From Chloroflexota bacterium (GTDB lineage Bacteria; Chloroflexota; Anaerolineae; J102): a DNA stretch of 9,482 bases. Location: positions 1 to 9,482 of the forward strand of contig JAADFV010000029.1 in assembly GCA_013152695.1 (NCBI GenBank), in the 5' to 3' direction. How positions within the stretch are numbered: the stretch's first letter is position 1; every line of letters begins with the position of its first letter. Made by a program: the position numbers and the translations under genes. The notes under the pieces are model-generated. The model was not told the DNA's origin. It was given only the letters and a program-made list of their open reading frames with translations, and did no database searches. Positions 1 to 6,938 of this stretch are shown one piece after another.

Positions 1-129
1 AAAAATATTTGCCTAGGTAAATGTGTTGTTCAAAATTTGCTGCAGGGCGATGATCTATGGAAGCCTTTTTGGTATTGCCAATCTGCGTATGATCAAGGAT
101 TGTTTCCGGAATCTCGTCTTATGCTATAG
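1..129 (+). CDS. 3' end of an unidentified gene (partial at left edge)
   Basis: Frame 1 is open from the first base to a TAG at 127-129, giving 42 residues that end in GDDLWKPFWYCQSAYDQG followed by LFPESRLML. The two other forward frames close within 20 bases. The aromatic-rich but balanced composition looks more like a true protein C-terminus than noise. I recognise no family. It ends 79 bases before the small peptide gene at 209 and could be the upstream member of the same locus. A 42-codon open frame can arise by chance, so this is a moderate call. Confidence 0.4.
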   Translation, partial: KNICLGKCVVQNLLQGDDLWKPFWYCQSAYDQGLFPESRLML

Positions 130-193
130 AATTCTTGTATATAACGTAAGGGTGTTTTTCTAGCTCTCTGTTTTTCGCACTTTTACTTATAAT

Positions 194-198
194 GGAGG
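194..198 (+). promoter_or_regulatory. Shine-Dalgarno of the small peptide gene
   Basis: GGAGG with a 10-nt spacer precedes the ATG at 209. It is the main reason to accept such a short ORF as a gene. A perfect TATAAT abuts it at 188-193, but transcripts from that box would begin at or after the ribosome site, so the box is unlikely to serve this ORF. Confidence 0.5.
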
Positions 199-208
199 TT
201 AGTAATCC

Positions 209-304
209 ATGAATAAGAAACGTAAGTACCATAAGCCCCAATTGCGTAAGCTCGTTATAGATGCGCTAAGTGGAAATTGTGACGCTGGTAAGAAAGGGCG
301 GTAA
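209..304 (+). CDS. Small basic peptide, possible RiPP precursor with lasso-type leader motif
   Basis: The ORF encodes 31 residues and begins MNKKRKYHKPQLRKL. GGAGG at 194-198 lies 10 nt upstream of the ATG and the ORF ends in tandem stops (TAATAA). The leader has Y7-x2-P10-x-L12, the motif that RiPP recognition elements (B1/PqqD-like) bind in lasso peptide leaders. The remainder runs VIDALS then GNCDAGKKGR. It departs from canonical lasso precursors: there is no conserved Gly four residues after Leu12, no Thr at the penultimate leader position, and no Asp/Glu at core position 7-9 if the core starts at Gly22. It could therefore be a divergent or different RiPP class, a signalling peptide or a decayed precursor. 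No cyclase, protease or transporter gene is visible. The real-gene call rests on the ribosome site and motif; the RiPP role is inference. Confidence 0.5.
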   Translation: MNKKRKYHKPQLRKLVIDALSGNCDAGKKGR

Positions 305-800
305 TAAAGCCTTCCTTGAGATAACATAAATATCCCTTGAAGAAAGGAGCAGAAACATCCTTACGTTATGATTTCCATAATACTACAAATTTCTTTCTGG
401 GGGATTGGTCAACTGCTGGAGTGTCGCATCATTTTTCATTTCTCTGATATTTTTTCAGTGTTTGCGAGTAGGTTGTGGGTGCATGGTTTCGTCACCTGCA
501 GCCAGGGTCTACAGCGCCCTGCCATCATTGCCAAGGCATCTCGTTCACTAACAAGTTTTCAAGTCGTTTTTTTCGTTTGCCACCCTTTTTACGCCCATGC
601 TGGGGGCTAACACTGCGCCCAGTGGGACGGACTCACCGTCCGCGGCCCAAGCAGCGCGATTCAGAAATGAAAGTTATGTCGGGCTTTGGGCGTTGGCCCG
701 CACACCCGCCCGCCCCTGGCGCCCCCATTAGGTGACAGAAGTTCAGTAATGGCGATTCGACTGGACTGAGCTGATCCTACAAGATGTTGGAGGTATAACG
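305..800. other. Gap with no convincing gene
   Basis: The first half is AT-rich and the second half GC-rich, with a sharp change near 590-600. An ATG ORF at 368-610 has its nearest AAAGGAG (343-349) 18 nt away, which is too far, and it runs into the GC-rich palindromic part. From about 602 to 733 the sequence is rich in inverted segments, for example GGACGG/CCGTCC at 625-641, and may hold a degenerate attC site, listed separately. The last 60 bases hold only the ribosome binding site of the next gene. Confidence 0.5.
605..698 (+). repeat. Degenerate attC-like site (tentative)
   Basis: GGCTAAC at 605-611 could be an R'' core and GTTGGCC at 692-698 an R' core; they pair with one G-T wobble. 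Inside, GCCC (617-620) and GGGC (681-684) lie 5 and 7 nt from the cores, where L'' and L' would be expected. A GGACGG/CCGTCC hairpin occupies part of the interior. The match is clearly weaker than the two sites downstream. If real, it is the left border of the cassette carrying the 801-1352 gene. Confidence 0.25.
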
Positions 801-1352
801 ATGACTGCAAGTAGTTCGAGAGTTACATTTTCAGTTGCTGGCTTGCTGAAGGTTTTGTTGTCAACCGGTACGATCGCCTTACTTCTATTGAGTTGGGGAT
901 TGCTATTCAGATTCATTGTGCTTGAGACCGACTTGTTGCTCCCCTACGACACTTCCTGGTACGAGTACTGGGGCTGGCCTCAAGACAGCCCACCACCAGG
1001 TTCATGGCAACGCGGTCTCAACTACTTTTTCGAATCTCCAGTCGGAAGTGTTCTTCCTGCTATTCTCGCAGTTGGGATGGATGCGTTGCTCTTGGGAATT
1101 GTTCTTTTTCGCATTTCCCAATTCCGAGAACAGCCTCTTCCGCTATTGTTGAGTTTTGCAATAACCAATCTTGTCAGCGTTCCTGTGATGTTCTGGGCTG
1201 GTTATACTGTCACGGCCTCACTGGCGGGAGAGCTGACGGGATGGAGCGGCACTATGGTAGCTTGGCTGCCTTCCTGGCTTTTATTGATTCTGCTGTTTAC
1301 GGTGCAGGGTTGGGTGTTGCCCAAGAAGCTTGTGAGCAAGGGGTATGCGTGA
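801..1352 (+). CDS. Four-helix integral membrane protein, unknown function
   Basis: The product has 183 residues. GGAGG at 789-793 with a 7-nt spacer fixes the ATG. Hydrophobic segments at about 18-41, 82-104, 113-137 and 151-173 predict four transmembrane helices. An aromatic- and proline-rich loop of about 40 residues (Y49-W69 and on) between the first two is presumably extracytoplasmic. The C-terminus is short and basic (PKKLVSKGY). I see no catalytic or binding motif and recognise no family. The stop is 34 bases before a good attC-like palindrome, with a weaker one upstream, so the gene is probably cargo of a cassette. Such cargo is often a small membrane or hypothetical protein. Topology and cassette membership are inferences; that it is a real gene is well supported. 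Confidence 0.75.
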   Translation: MTASSSRVTFSVAGLLKVLLSTGTIALLLLSWGLLFRFIVLETDLLLPYDTSWYEYWGWPQDSPPPGSWQRGLNYFFESPVGSVLPAILAVGMDALLLGIVLFRISQFREQPLPLLLSFAITNLVSVPVMFWAGYTVTASLAGELTGWSGTMVAWLPSWLLLILLFTVQGWVLPKKLVSKGYA

Positions 1353-1386
1353 GTGAAAGGTTGGGTTTTGGAGCAGCGATGCCGCC

Positions 1387-1448
1387 GCCCAACACGCGCT
1401 TTCAGCCGACACGCTCCGCTTCGGGTGCGGCTGAAACACGCGTTAGGC
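1387..1448 (+). repeat. attC-like recombination site
   Basis: GCCCAAC (1387-1393) fits the R'' consensus RYYYAAC and GTTAGGC (1442-1448) fits the R' consensus GTTRRRY. The outer arms extend to 1384-1393 and 1442-1451 and pair 9 of 10. Inside, TTTCAGCC (1400-1407) pairs perfectly with GGCTGAAA (1429-1436), followed by G1408-C1428, then an unpaired A1409, and C1410-A1411-C1412 pairing with G1425-T1426-G1427. Two paired boxes, unpaired spacers, an extrahelical base and a variable apical loop are the layout by which integron integrases recognise folded attC DNA. Cleavage would fall between G1442 and T1443. No integrase is in the window, so activity is unproven. Confidence 0.72.
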
Positions 1449-1467
1449 GGCCGAGCTGATTTGCATC

Positions 1468-1473
1468 GGAGGA
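1468..1473 (+). promoter_or_regulatory. Ribosome binding site that decides the start of the propeller lipoprotein
   Basis: GGAGGA lies directly against the first ATG (1474) and 4 nt from the second (1477, measured from GGAGG). The normal spacer favours 1477. The site sits 20 bases inside the cassette after the attC junction, so the gene carries its own translation signal, as cassette genes usually do. Confidence 0.55.
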
Positions 1474-1476
1474 ATG

Positions 1477-2439
1477 ATGAATAACCATAAGATTGCTATT
1501 TATTTGATTGTATGGCTACAGGCTACATTGATATTGGCGTGTGTCGGTGACTTAGAACAAAGCCCACTGCCACCAACGGTCCCTGCTTACAGCAGAGAAG
1601 ATAGAATTCCTGCAAATGCAGTGAAGTTGTCGCCTGAGGCCGATGAAAATCCGCCGGTCATCTACCTGGGCGACTACGAAGCACCAATACCCATTCCGGG
1701 AAAGGTCAACACGGCTGGGGCAGAGGACTCCCCATTTATCACCAACGATGGAAATACCTTGTATTTCTTTTTCACGCCAGATGTCAATGTTCCAGTTGAG
1801 AAACAAATTATGGATGGCGTGACAGGCATTTATGTATCTCACAAAATCAAAGGTGAATGGAGCGAGCCGGAAAGGATAAACCTGCAATATCCCGGTAAAT
1901 TGGCTCTCGATGGTTGCGTGTTTGTTCGAGATAATGTGATGTGGTTTTGTTCAGTGAGAGAAGGCTATACTGGCATACATTGGTTCACTGCTGAGTATAA
2001 GGATGGTCTATGGGGAAATTGGCAAATCGCGGACTTCCCTCCTGAATACGATGTGGGGGAGTTGCATATCACCAACGATGGAAAAGAACTATATTTTGCA
2101 TCTGATCGGCCAGGGGGAAAGGGGGCTCTCGATATCTGGGTTTCAGAAAAAATCAATGGGAACTGGCAAGCACCTAGCAATGTGGACGTCGTCAACACAC
2201 CAGCTAGCGAAGGGTGGCCTGCAATTAGCCCGAATGGGGATGAGCTATGGTTGACAAGAAACAATAGTATCTGGAGATCGAAAAGAGTTGGTGGATTGTG
2301 GCAAGAACCGGAACTAGTTGCATCGCCGCTGGCAGGAGAGCCTACAATTGACAATGCTGGAAATCTCTATTTTGTTCATCACTTCTACTCAAACAGCAGG
2401 ATGATAGAAGCGGACATATATGTCGCGTACAGAAAATAG
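1477..2439 (+). CDS. PD40/TolB-like beta-propeller lipoprotein (cassette cargo)
   Basis: The product has 320 residues from the ATG at 1477 (321 from 1474; the second ATG has better ribosome-site spacing). The N-terminus is a signal peptide with a lipobox-like LILAC, predicting lipidation of Cys22 and a cell-surface location. The rest reads as PD40/WD40-like propeller blades: E83-DSPFITNDG-NTLYF, then G194-ELHITNDGKELYFASDR with a GALDIWVSEK strand, then E245-GWPAISPNGDELWLT. This is the pattern of TolB-type propellers, which bind proteins, peptides or glycans and are not usually catalytic. No enzyme motif is visible and the partner is unknown. The gene starts about 30 bases after one attC-like site and ends 10 bases before the next, an unusually tight fit to a gene cassette. 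The family is confident; cassette origin is well supported; the role is unknown. Confidence 0.8.
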   Translation: MNNHKIAIYLIVWLQATLILACVGDLEQSPLPPTVPAYSREDRIPANAVKLSPEADENPPVIYLGDYEAPIPIPGKVNTAGAEDSPFITNDGNTLYFFFTPDVNVPVEKQIMDGVTGIYVSHKIKGEWSEPERINLQYPGKLALDGCVFVRDNVMWFCSVREGYTGIHWFTAEYKDGLWGNWQIADFPPEYDVGELHITNDGKELYFASDRPGGKGALDIWVSEKINGNWQAPSNVDVVNTPASEGWPAISPNGDELWLTRNNSIWRSKRVGGLWQEPELVASPLAGEPTIDNAGNLYFVHHFYSNSRMIEADIYVAYRK

Positions 2440-2448
2440 CAGAAGGCC

Positions 2449-2531
2449 ACCCAACCTCTCGCTGCAGCCGCCCCTGCTATCTGGGGGTGGGTTTGGCTTT
2501 CGCAGGGGGGCTGAGCTCGTACCCGTTAGTC
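2449..2531 (+). repeat. attC-like recombination site (partly degenerate)
   Basis: ACCCAAC (2449-2455) fits R''. GTTAGTC (2525-2531) is R'-like with one departure from GTTRRRY. The central stem is strong: CAGCC (2465-2469) pairs with GGCTG (2509-2513) and, past an unpaired G2470, CCCCTGC (2471-2477) pairs with GCAGGGG (2502-2508), 12 bp in all. It resembles the 1387-1448 site base for base at the left arm (GCCxCCCAAC, then exactly 9 nt, then CAGCCG), so the two are related elements. The outer arms pair poorly beyond AAC/GTT, so recombination efficiency may be reduced. It is probably the right end of the propeller-lipoprotein cassette. Confidence 0.6.
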
Positions 2532-2533
2532 CC

Positions 2534-2566
2534 TTGCTTTCAATTCGATAGCAGTGGATTTATTAT
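2534..2566 (+). promoter_or_regulatory. Possible promoter upstream of the large regulator
   Basis: TATTAT (2561-2566) is a -10 candidate. Upstream are TTCAAT (2540-2545, 15-bp spacing) and TTGCTT (2534-2539, 21-bp spacing), neither ideal. It lies just past the last attC-like site and 46 bases before the ATG at 2613, so the regulator could be transcribed independently of the cassettes. The call is weak. Confidence 0.2.
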
Positions 2567-2612
2567 GTGTTCTCTTCCTACCTGCATTTACACTCATGTC
2601 GCATAGCCCGCC

Positions 2613-5600
2613 ATGGATAACACACTCCTAGAACCGGCCCTTCTCCGCATTCAGACGTTGGGTCCATTTCAAGCCTGGCGCCAAAACGGAATCCTGACCT
2701 GGCCCACACAGAAAAGCAAGGCGCTATTCCAGATTTTATTGATCGAACCGGGGCGACTCGTCCCCACAGATCAGATCCTGGAATATTTGTGGCCGGACTT
2801 ACCTCTCCGCAAAGCGCAAAACAACCTCTGGGTCACCGTCAGTCAATTACGCCGCGTCCTGGAACCCGACTCACCGCCTCGTGCCCGTTCCGCCTATATT
2901 TACAAACAAAGCGAAGGCTACCGCTTCAGCCCAGAGAGCGACTACTGGCTGGATGGTGACGCATTTGCTACGCATCTTGCCGCCGCTCAATCCGCGCCTG
3001 ATTTGGCAGCACGCATTACAGCCTGGGAAGCAGCCCTCAGCCTGTACCAGGGCGACTACCTGGAAGATGAGCCCTATGCTGAGTGGGCACAGCTTCCTCG
3101 CACGCAATGGCGACGACGCTACGAGCAATTGCTGCTCAATCTAGCTGAAGCGCATGGGAGAAACGGCCGTTTTCAACAAGCCATTATCCATTGCCATACA
3201 ATCCTGACGTTGGATAATGCCAATGAAACTGCCTATCGTTTGCTCATGCGCTGCCATGCCGCTCTGGGTGACCGTACAACCGCCCTGAAAGTGTACGACA
3301 AAGCGGTACAAGTTTTACAGGATGAGATTGGCGTAGATCCTATGCCGGAAACGGCTGAACTCGCCCGCCAGATTAGGTCGCGGGGAGGAGATTGGAGGAT
3401 CGAGAGTGAAATTAGGGCAATCTCCAGTTCCCAATCCATTGGCTCCGTTCAGGACAAACATCCACCCCCTTCTCCTTTCGTTGGCCGGAGCAAAGAAATC
3501 GGCCAGCTCATGCGACTGCTGTCACAGGCAGCCGCTGGCCAGGGACAAACGGTCTTGATCAGCGGAGAGCCTGGGATAGGCAAGAGCCGTCTGGTGCAAG
3601 AAACCGCCATCCTCGCCCACCGGCAAGGGTTTCACCTGCTCAGCGCCCAGTGCTACCAGGTGGAACAAGCCATGCCTTACCAACCATTGATAGATTTAAT
3701 CCGCCAGCTAATAGCACATGATGATCACTGGCAACAGTTAGCTCCCGTTTGGCTGCGCGAACTCGCCATCTTGGTGCCAGAAATAGAAGATGTGGCTATT
3801 GCTGCAACGACTGCTGTCTCCCCATCAGATGAGCCGGAGGAAAGCCGACAGGGACGGCTATTCCAGGCGATCTACCACCTCTTCGAAGACCAGGCAGGCC
3901 GGCACAAATTGCTGCTAGTCGTCGAGGACATTCACTGGGCTGATTTGGCGACGCTGCAATGCCTTCATTACCTGGCCCGCCACATCGTCCGGGTTCCCAT
4001 TGCGTTCATATTCACCCTGCGAGAAGAAAGCCTTTCCACCGACGCCGACCTGCTCGCCATGCTCCGCAGCTTGCGTCGGGAAGTACACGTCAGCTTCCTG
4101 ACTTTAGGGCGCTTATCAGAGGCAGACACGAGCGCACTGCTGCAGCAAACGGCCGATACTGCGCCCTATGTCGACCAGCTAGGCCACTGGCTACACCAGG
4201 AAACAGGCGGCAATCCTTTCTTTTTCGTTTCCTTACTCCAATCGTTGCGAGAAGAGGGTATGCTAGACAACGCCGTCAAAACAGATTGGCTGGCGCTGGC
4301 GCGAACGGATCCGACCCTGACTCTGCCCGAGGCCATCCGGGATTCAGTGCGCGATCGCTTGCAGCGCTTACCGCAAGCGGAGCAGGAAGTGCTACATTGG
4401 ATGGCAGTCTATGGCCGGCGCCTTGATTTTTCCACCCTACAAGCCCTCAGCCACCAGCCACAAATAGCTCTGCTGAACACCATAGAGCAACTGGCGGCGC
4501 GACACCTCGTAGTAGAAACAGCAGGACAGTATGATTTCGATCACAACAAAACACGCGAGGTTGTTTACTATGATCTGAGTTCTGCCCGTCGCAGGCTCTA
4601 CCACCAGCAAATCGCAGAAACATTGGAGGCGATGCCGTCATCTCCGGAAAAGGCGTCGATATTGGCCTACCATTTCGAACGCAGCGGTGAAAACGAGAAG
4701 GCGTTGGCGTATTGGATGCAGGCGGGAAAACATGCCCTGGACAGCTATGCTTACCAGCAATCAGCGCGTCACTACGAGCGGGCATTGACCTTGGCCGATC
4801 AACCAGCGGCACAAATGGATGCCTATCTGGGCCTGGGACGCGCTTTCATCCTGCTGGATGACCATAAGGCGGCAACCACCGTCATCCAGCAAGGTCTGCA
4901 ACTGGCTGAGCGTCATGGCGACGATACCCGCCGCGCCCGGCTTCTTTACGCGCAGGCCCGAAACGCCAGCCGCCAGCATCGGTCTGATGGCGGCAAACCC
5001 GAGGTGGAAGCCGCCCTCGCCGCGGCGGAACAGGCGGGCGATGAGTCTTACCTGGCGCAAAGTTTGCTCTTGCTCACCGAAGTTCATGAGAGTAGCGGCG
5101 ACCTGAGCAGCGCTCTGGAAACGGCAACACGCGCCCAAATCGTCAGCAGCAAGCTGCGCGACAAGCAGCTGGAAGCCCGCGCCCTGGTTGAAATCGGCTT
5201 TTTACATGCGCAACGAGCTGATTTCGACAAAGCAGCCACAGCTGCTGAATTAGGTCTGCAATTACTGGCGGAGACAGATAATCGCAACGCTAGTGCTTAC
5301 GCCTGGAATATCCTGGGGCGGGCATTGGGTGGACGCGGTGATTACGGCCGCGGCCTTAATGCTTTCCAGCGCAGCCAGGAAGAAGCGCAGCTCGTCGGCG
5401 ACCGCTATCTGCTGGCGCAAGCGTCCAACATGAAAGGCTGGCTGCACCGGGAATTGGGCGATTATGAAAACGCCCTGAAATTCGATCGGGAAGGGGTTGA
5501 TTTGGCGCAGCGATGGAACAAGTCGTCTCCGGAGATTAGCGCCCGCTTGAATGTATGCCTGGACTTGCTGCACCTGGGTGATCCGGGACAGGTTTTGGGA

Positions 5601-6071
5601 TTGCTGGATAAGATTGAGGAACAAATTCATGCCGGATCGTTTGCCTTCCACAATTGGCGCTGGCGGTTGCGGCTTTTGCACGCCCGCGGGTTGTGTTTTT
5701 TGGCACTCGGGGAGCCAACAAAGGTATTGGCATTGGCGGAAGAAGGCTTGCCGCTGGCGGAAACGAACGTTACTCGTAAATACATTGCCCTGAATCATGA
5801 ATTAAAGGGGACGGCGCTGGCAGAGCTGGGGAGCATAGATGAAGCGATCGGCGAATTGGAAACGGCCATTTCTCTGGCTGATACTATCCAATACCAGCCT
5901 ATCCGCTGGGCGGGTCGACAGCAACTGGCCAAACTATACCGTCGGAACGATCGTGAGCGAGAAGCCCTAAATACATCATCTGAAGCAAAAGATATCATCC
6001 AAACCATCGCCGACGCATTAGAAGCTGAGAATCTGCGGGTTACTTTTTTAAGCGCGGCTCTTTCTCAATAG
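2613..6071 (+). CDS. Large SARP/AfsR-type regulator: winged helix, BTAD, AAA ATPase, TPR
   Basis: The product has 1152 residues. Residues about 12-110 are an OmpR-type winged helix (RIQTLGPFQAW, the ILEYLWPD turn, SQLRRVLE), which should bind DNA. Residues about 113-256 are the bacterial transcriptional activation domain, ending IGVDPMPETAELARQI. A short linker leads to an AAA_16/STAND-type ATPase opening PFVGR (288-292), with Walker A GEPGIGKS (318-325) and Walker B LLLVVEDIHWAD (433-444). From about 670 to the end are TPR-like helical repeats, a likely sensor or scaffold. The protein should be a cytoplasmic, nucleotide-gated transcription activator of the large-SARP class; it lacks a C-terminal LuxR helix-turn-helix, unlike MalT. 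The frame is intact throughout. The start is the weak point: no clear Shine-Dalgarno precedes ATG 2613, though the domain begins at the expected place. The ligand and targets are unknown; a candidate target lies directly downstream at 6151-6182. Confidence 0.9.
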   Translation: MDNTLLEPALLRIQTLGPFQAWRQNGILTWPTQKSKALFQILLIEPGRLVPTDQILEYLWPDLPLRKAQNNLWVTVSQLRRVLEPDSPPRARSAYIYKQSEGYRFSPESDYWLDGDAFATHLAAAQSAPDLAARITAWEAALSLYQGDYLEDEPYAEWAQLPRTQWRRRYEQLLLNLAEAHGRNGRFQQAIIHCHTILTLDNANETAYRLLMRCHAALGDRTTALKVYDKAVQVLQDEIGVDPMPETAELARQIRSRGGDWRIESEIRAISSSQSIGSVQDKHPPPSPFVGRSKEIGQLMRLLSQAAAGQGQTVLISGEPGIGKSRLVQETAILAHRQGFHLLSAQCYQVEQAMPYQPLIDLIRQLIAHDDHWQQLAPVWLRELAILVPEIEDVAIAATTAVSPSDEPEESRQGRLFQAIYHLFEDQAGRHKLLLVVEDIHWADLATLQCLHYLARHIVRVPIAFIFTLREESLSTDADLLAMLRSLRREVHVSFLTLGRLSEADTSALLQQTADTAPYVDQLGHWLHQETGGNPFFFVSLLQSLREEGMLDNAVKTDWLALARTDPTLTLPEAIRDSVRDRLQRLPQAEQEVLHWMAVYGRRLDFSTLQALSHQPQIALLNTIEQLAARHLVVETAGQYDFDHNKTREVVYYDLSSARRRLYHQQIAETLEAMPSSPEKASILAYHFERSGENEKALAYWMQAGKHALDSYAYQQSARHYERALTLADQPAAQMDAYLGLGRAFILLDDHKAATTVIQQGLQLAERHGDDTRRARLLYAQARNASRQHRSDGGKPEVEAALAAAEQAGDESYLAQSLLLLTEVHESSGDLSSALETATRAQIVSSKLRDKQLEARALVEIGFLHAQRADFDKAATAAELGLQLLAETDNRNASAYAWNILGRALGGRGDYGRGLNAFQRSQEEAQLVGDRYLLAQASNMKGWLHRELGDYENALKFDREGVDLAQRWNKSSPEISARLNVCLDLLHLGDPGQVLGLLDKIEEQIHAGSFAFHNWRWRLRLLHARGLCFLALGEPTKVLALAEEGLPLAETNVTRKYIALNHELKGTALAELGSIDEAIGELETAISLADTIQYQPIRWAGRQQLAKLYRRNDREREALNTSSEAKDIIQTIADALEAENLRVTFLSAALSQ

Positions 6072-6150
6072 CGCCAGACGCGGGATATGGAGAAAGATCA
6101 AGATCGATCACTCCAAACCTTGCACGGTCCCCGCTTCCCATTCAATCCCG

Positions 6151-6182
6151 TTAAGTTGTCATTAAGTTGCCCGATCTAGAAT
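6151..6182 (+). promoter_or_regulatory. Candidate SARP-type operator and promoter for the DinB-like gene
   Basis: TTAAGTTG occurs at 6151-6158 and again at 6162-6169, an exact 8-bp direct repeat at 11-bp pitch. TAGAAT (6177-6182), a -10 candidate, begins 7 nt after the second copy. TTGTCA (6156-6161) could be a -35 at a short 15-bp spacing. SARP activators such as AfsR and ActII-ORF4 bind heptamer direct repeats about one helical turn apart, overlapping the -35 region and about 8 bp upstream of the -10. The ATG of the next gene is 49 bases past the -10. Use by the adjacent regulator is inferred; PhoB/OmpR-type regulators also use 11-bp direct repeats. Confidence 0.4.
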
Positions 6183-6230
6183 AGGGCATCAATCTAATCA
6201 TATTGCAAGCGCCAAGCGCAAGGAATAAGT

Positions 6231-6785
6231 ATGCCTCACACACTTGTAAACCAGCTCCGTTTTGCTCGTAGCGAATTTGTTCGCTGTTTGCAGGGCGTCT
6301 CCGACGAGGATGCTCGCCGTCGTATCATGCCCATGAACTGCATCAGTTGGATGGTCGGTCATATGGCAGCCCAGGAACAGAGCTATTTTATTTTTTTCCC
6401 CCAGGGAAGAGTGCTTTACCCCGAACTGATTAAGAAAGTTGGATTCGGGTATCCTGCCAGTACCCCACCTCTGGCTGAAATGTGGCAAGCCTGGCGTGAA
6501 ATTACTGCGGAAGCCGACGTTTTCTTGGATTCGCTAACAACGAAGGATTTGTTGACCCATCTGGAGCAGACAACAAATGGCCTGGAAGCTGGTGGATTTG
6601 GACCGGTCACCAAGCAGATGTTGGCGCAAAGTAGTGTCCGCTTAGGAGAGAACGTTGGCACGAAGTTACAGCGTACCACCTTTCACTATTTCTTTCACAC
6701 GGGCGAAGCCCACGCCGTTCGCCAGCAGTTAGGACATCCAGATTTGCCGTATTTCGTTGGAGATATGCCAGACGACTTGTTCTGA
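6231..6785 (+). CDS. DinB/YfiT-like putative metal-dependent protein
   Basis: The product has 184 residues. AAGGA (6220-6224) sits 6 nt before the ATG. NCISWMVGHMAAQE (residues 36-49) and FHYFFHTGEAH (151-161) carry the spaced histidines of the DinB four-helix-bundle fold. His44, His152 and His156 are the likely divalent-metal ligands, followed by a QQLGHPDLPYF tail as in many DinB_2 members. Characterised relatives include thiol transferases (bacillithiol or mycothiol dependent) and stress-induced proteins, but the substrate here cannot be read from sequence. Length is near the usual 150-180 residues. Its leader holds the 11-bp-pitch repeat that may place it under the upstream regulator. The family call is good; the activity is open. 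Confidence 0.8.
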   Translation: MPHTLVNQLRFARSEFVRCLQGVSDEDARRRIMPMNCISWMVGHMAAQEQSYFIFFPQGRVLYPELIKKVGFGYPASTPPLAEMWQAWREITAEADVFLDSLTTKDLLTHLEQTTNGLEAGGFGPVTKQMLAQSSVRLGENVGTKLQRTTFHYFFHTGEAHAVRQQLGHPDLPYFVGDMPDDLF

Positions 6786-6828
6786 ATCCTGTGATTGGAG
6801 CCGACCGCTACTGGTGGGCCATGCTGAA

Positions 6829-6848
6829 AGATGGCTTCCATGCCATCT
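6829..6848 (+). terminator. Hairpin after the DinB-like gene
   Basis: AGATGGC (6829-6835) pairs perfectly with GCCATCT (6842-6848) around a 6-nt loop, starting 44 bases past the stop codon. No T-run follows, so it is at most a weak terminator or an RNA-stabilising hairpin. The remaining bases to 6938 hold no other clear signal. Confidence 0.3.
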
Positions 6849-6938
6849 GGCACTCAATGAAGTATAGAGCGATGCTTAGAGTCGTTTCAGTCTGCGAAAT
6901 CTTGAGAATCTAGACTTTTTGTCAGGAGAAAAATCATT

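Noticed and set aside
188..193. Perfect TATAAT as promoter of the small peptide gene
   Set aside because: It abuts the Shine-Dalgarno, so transcripts would start inside or after the ribosome site, and no -35 box lies at a proper distance.
209..304. Calling the small peptide a lasso peptide outright
   Set aside because: The leader motif is partial, the expected Gly and penultimate Thr are absent, and there is no Asp/Glu at core position 7-9. Only a tentative RiPP call is justified.
368..610. 80-codon ATG ORF in the left gap
   Set aside because: The nearest Shine-Dalgarno-like AAAGGAG is 18 nt away. The sequence reads as a hydrophobic jumble without motifs, and the 3' end runs into the GC-rich palindromic segment.
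525..634. Minus-strand frame with a basic, protein-like C-terminus (KRKKRLENLLVNEMPWQ)
   Set aside because: It has no start codon or ribosome site and is bounded by stops at about 36 codons. Possibly part of a dispersed repeat, but not supportable as a gene here.
3959..5798. Several 100-180 codon ORFs in other frames inside the regulator gene
   Set aside because: They are shadows of a GC-rich 1152-codon gene with continuous domain homology; none has its own ribosome site or a recognisable domain.
6096..6110. GATC-rich near-palindrome (GATCAAGATCGATC) after the regulator gene
   Set aside because: It forms no stable terminator-like stem and has no T-run; short GATC clustering alone is not evidence of a site.
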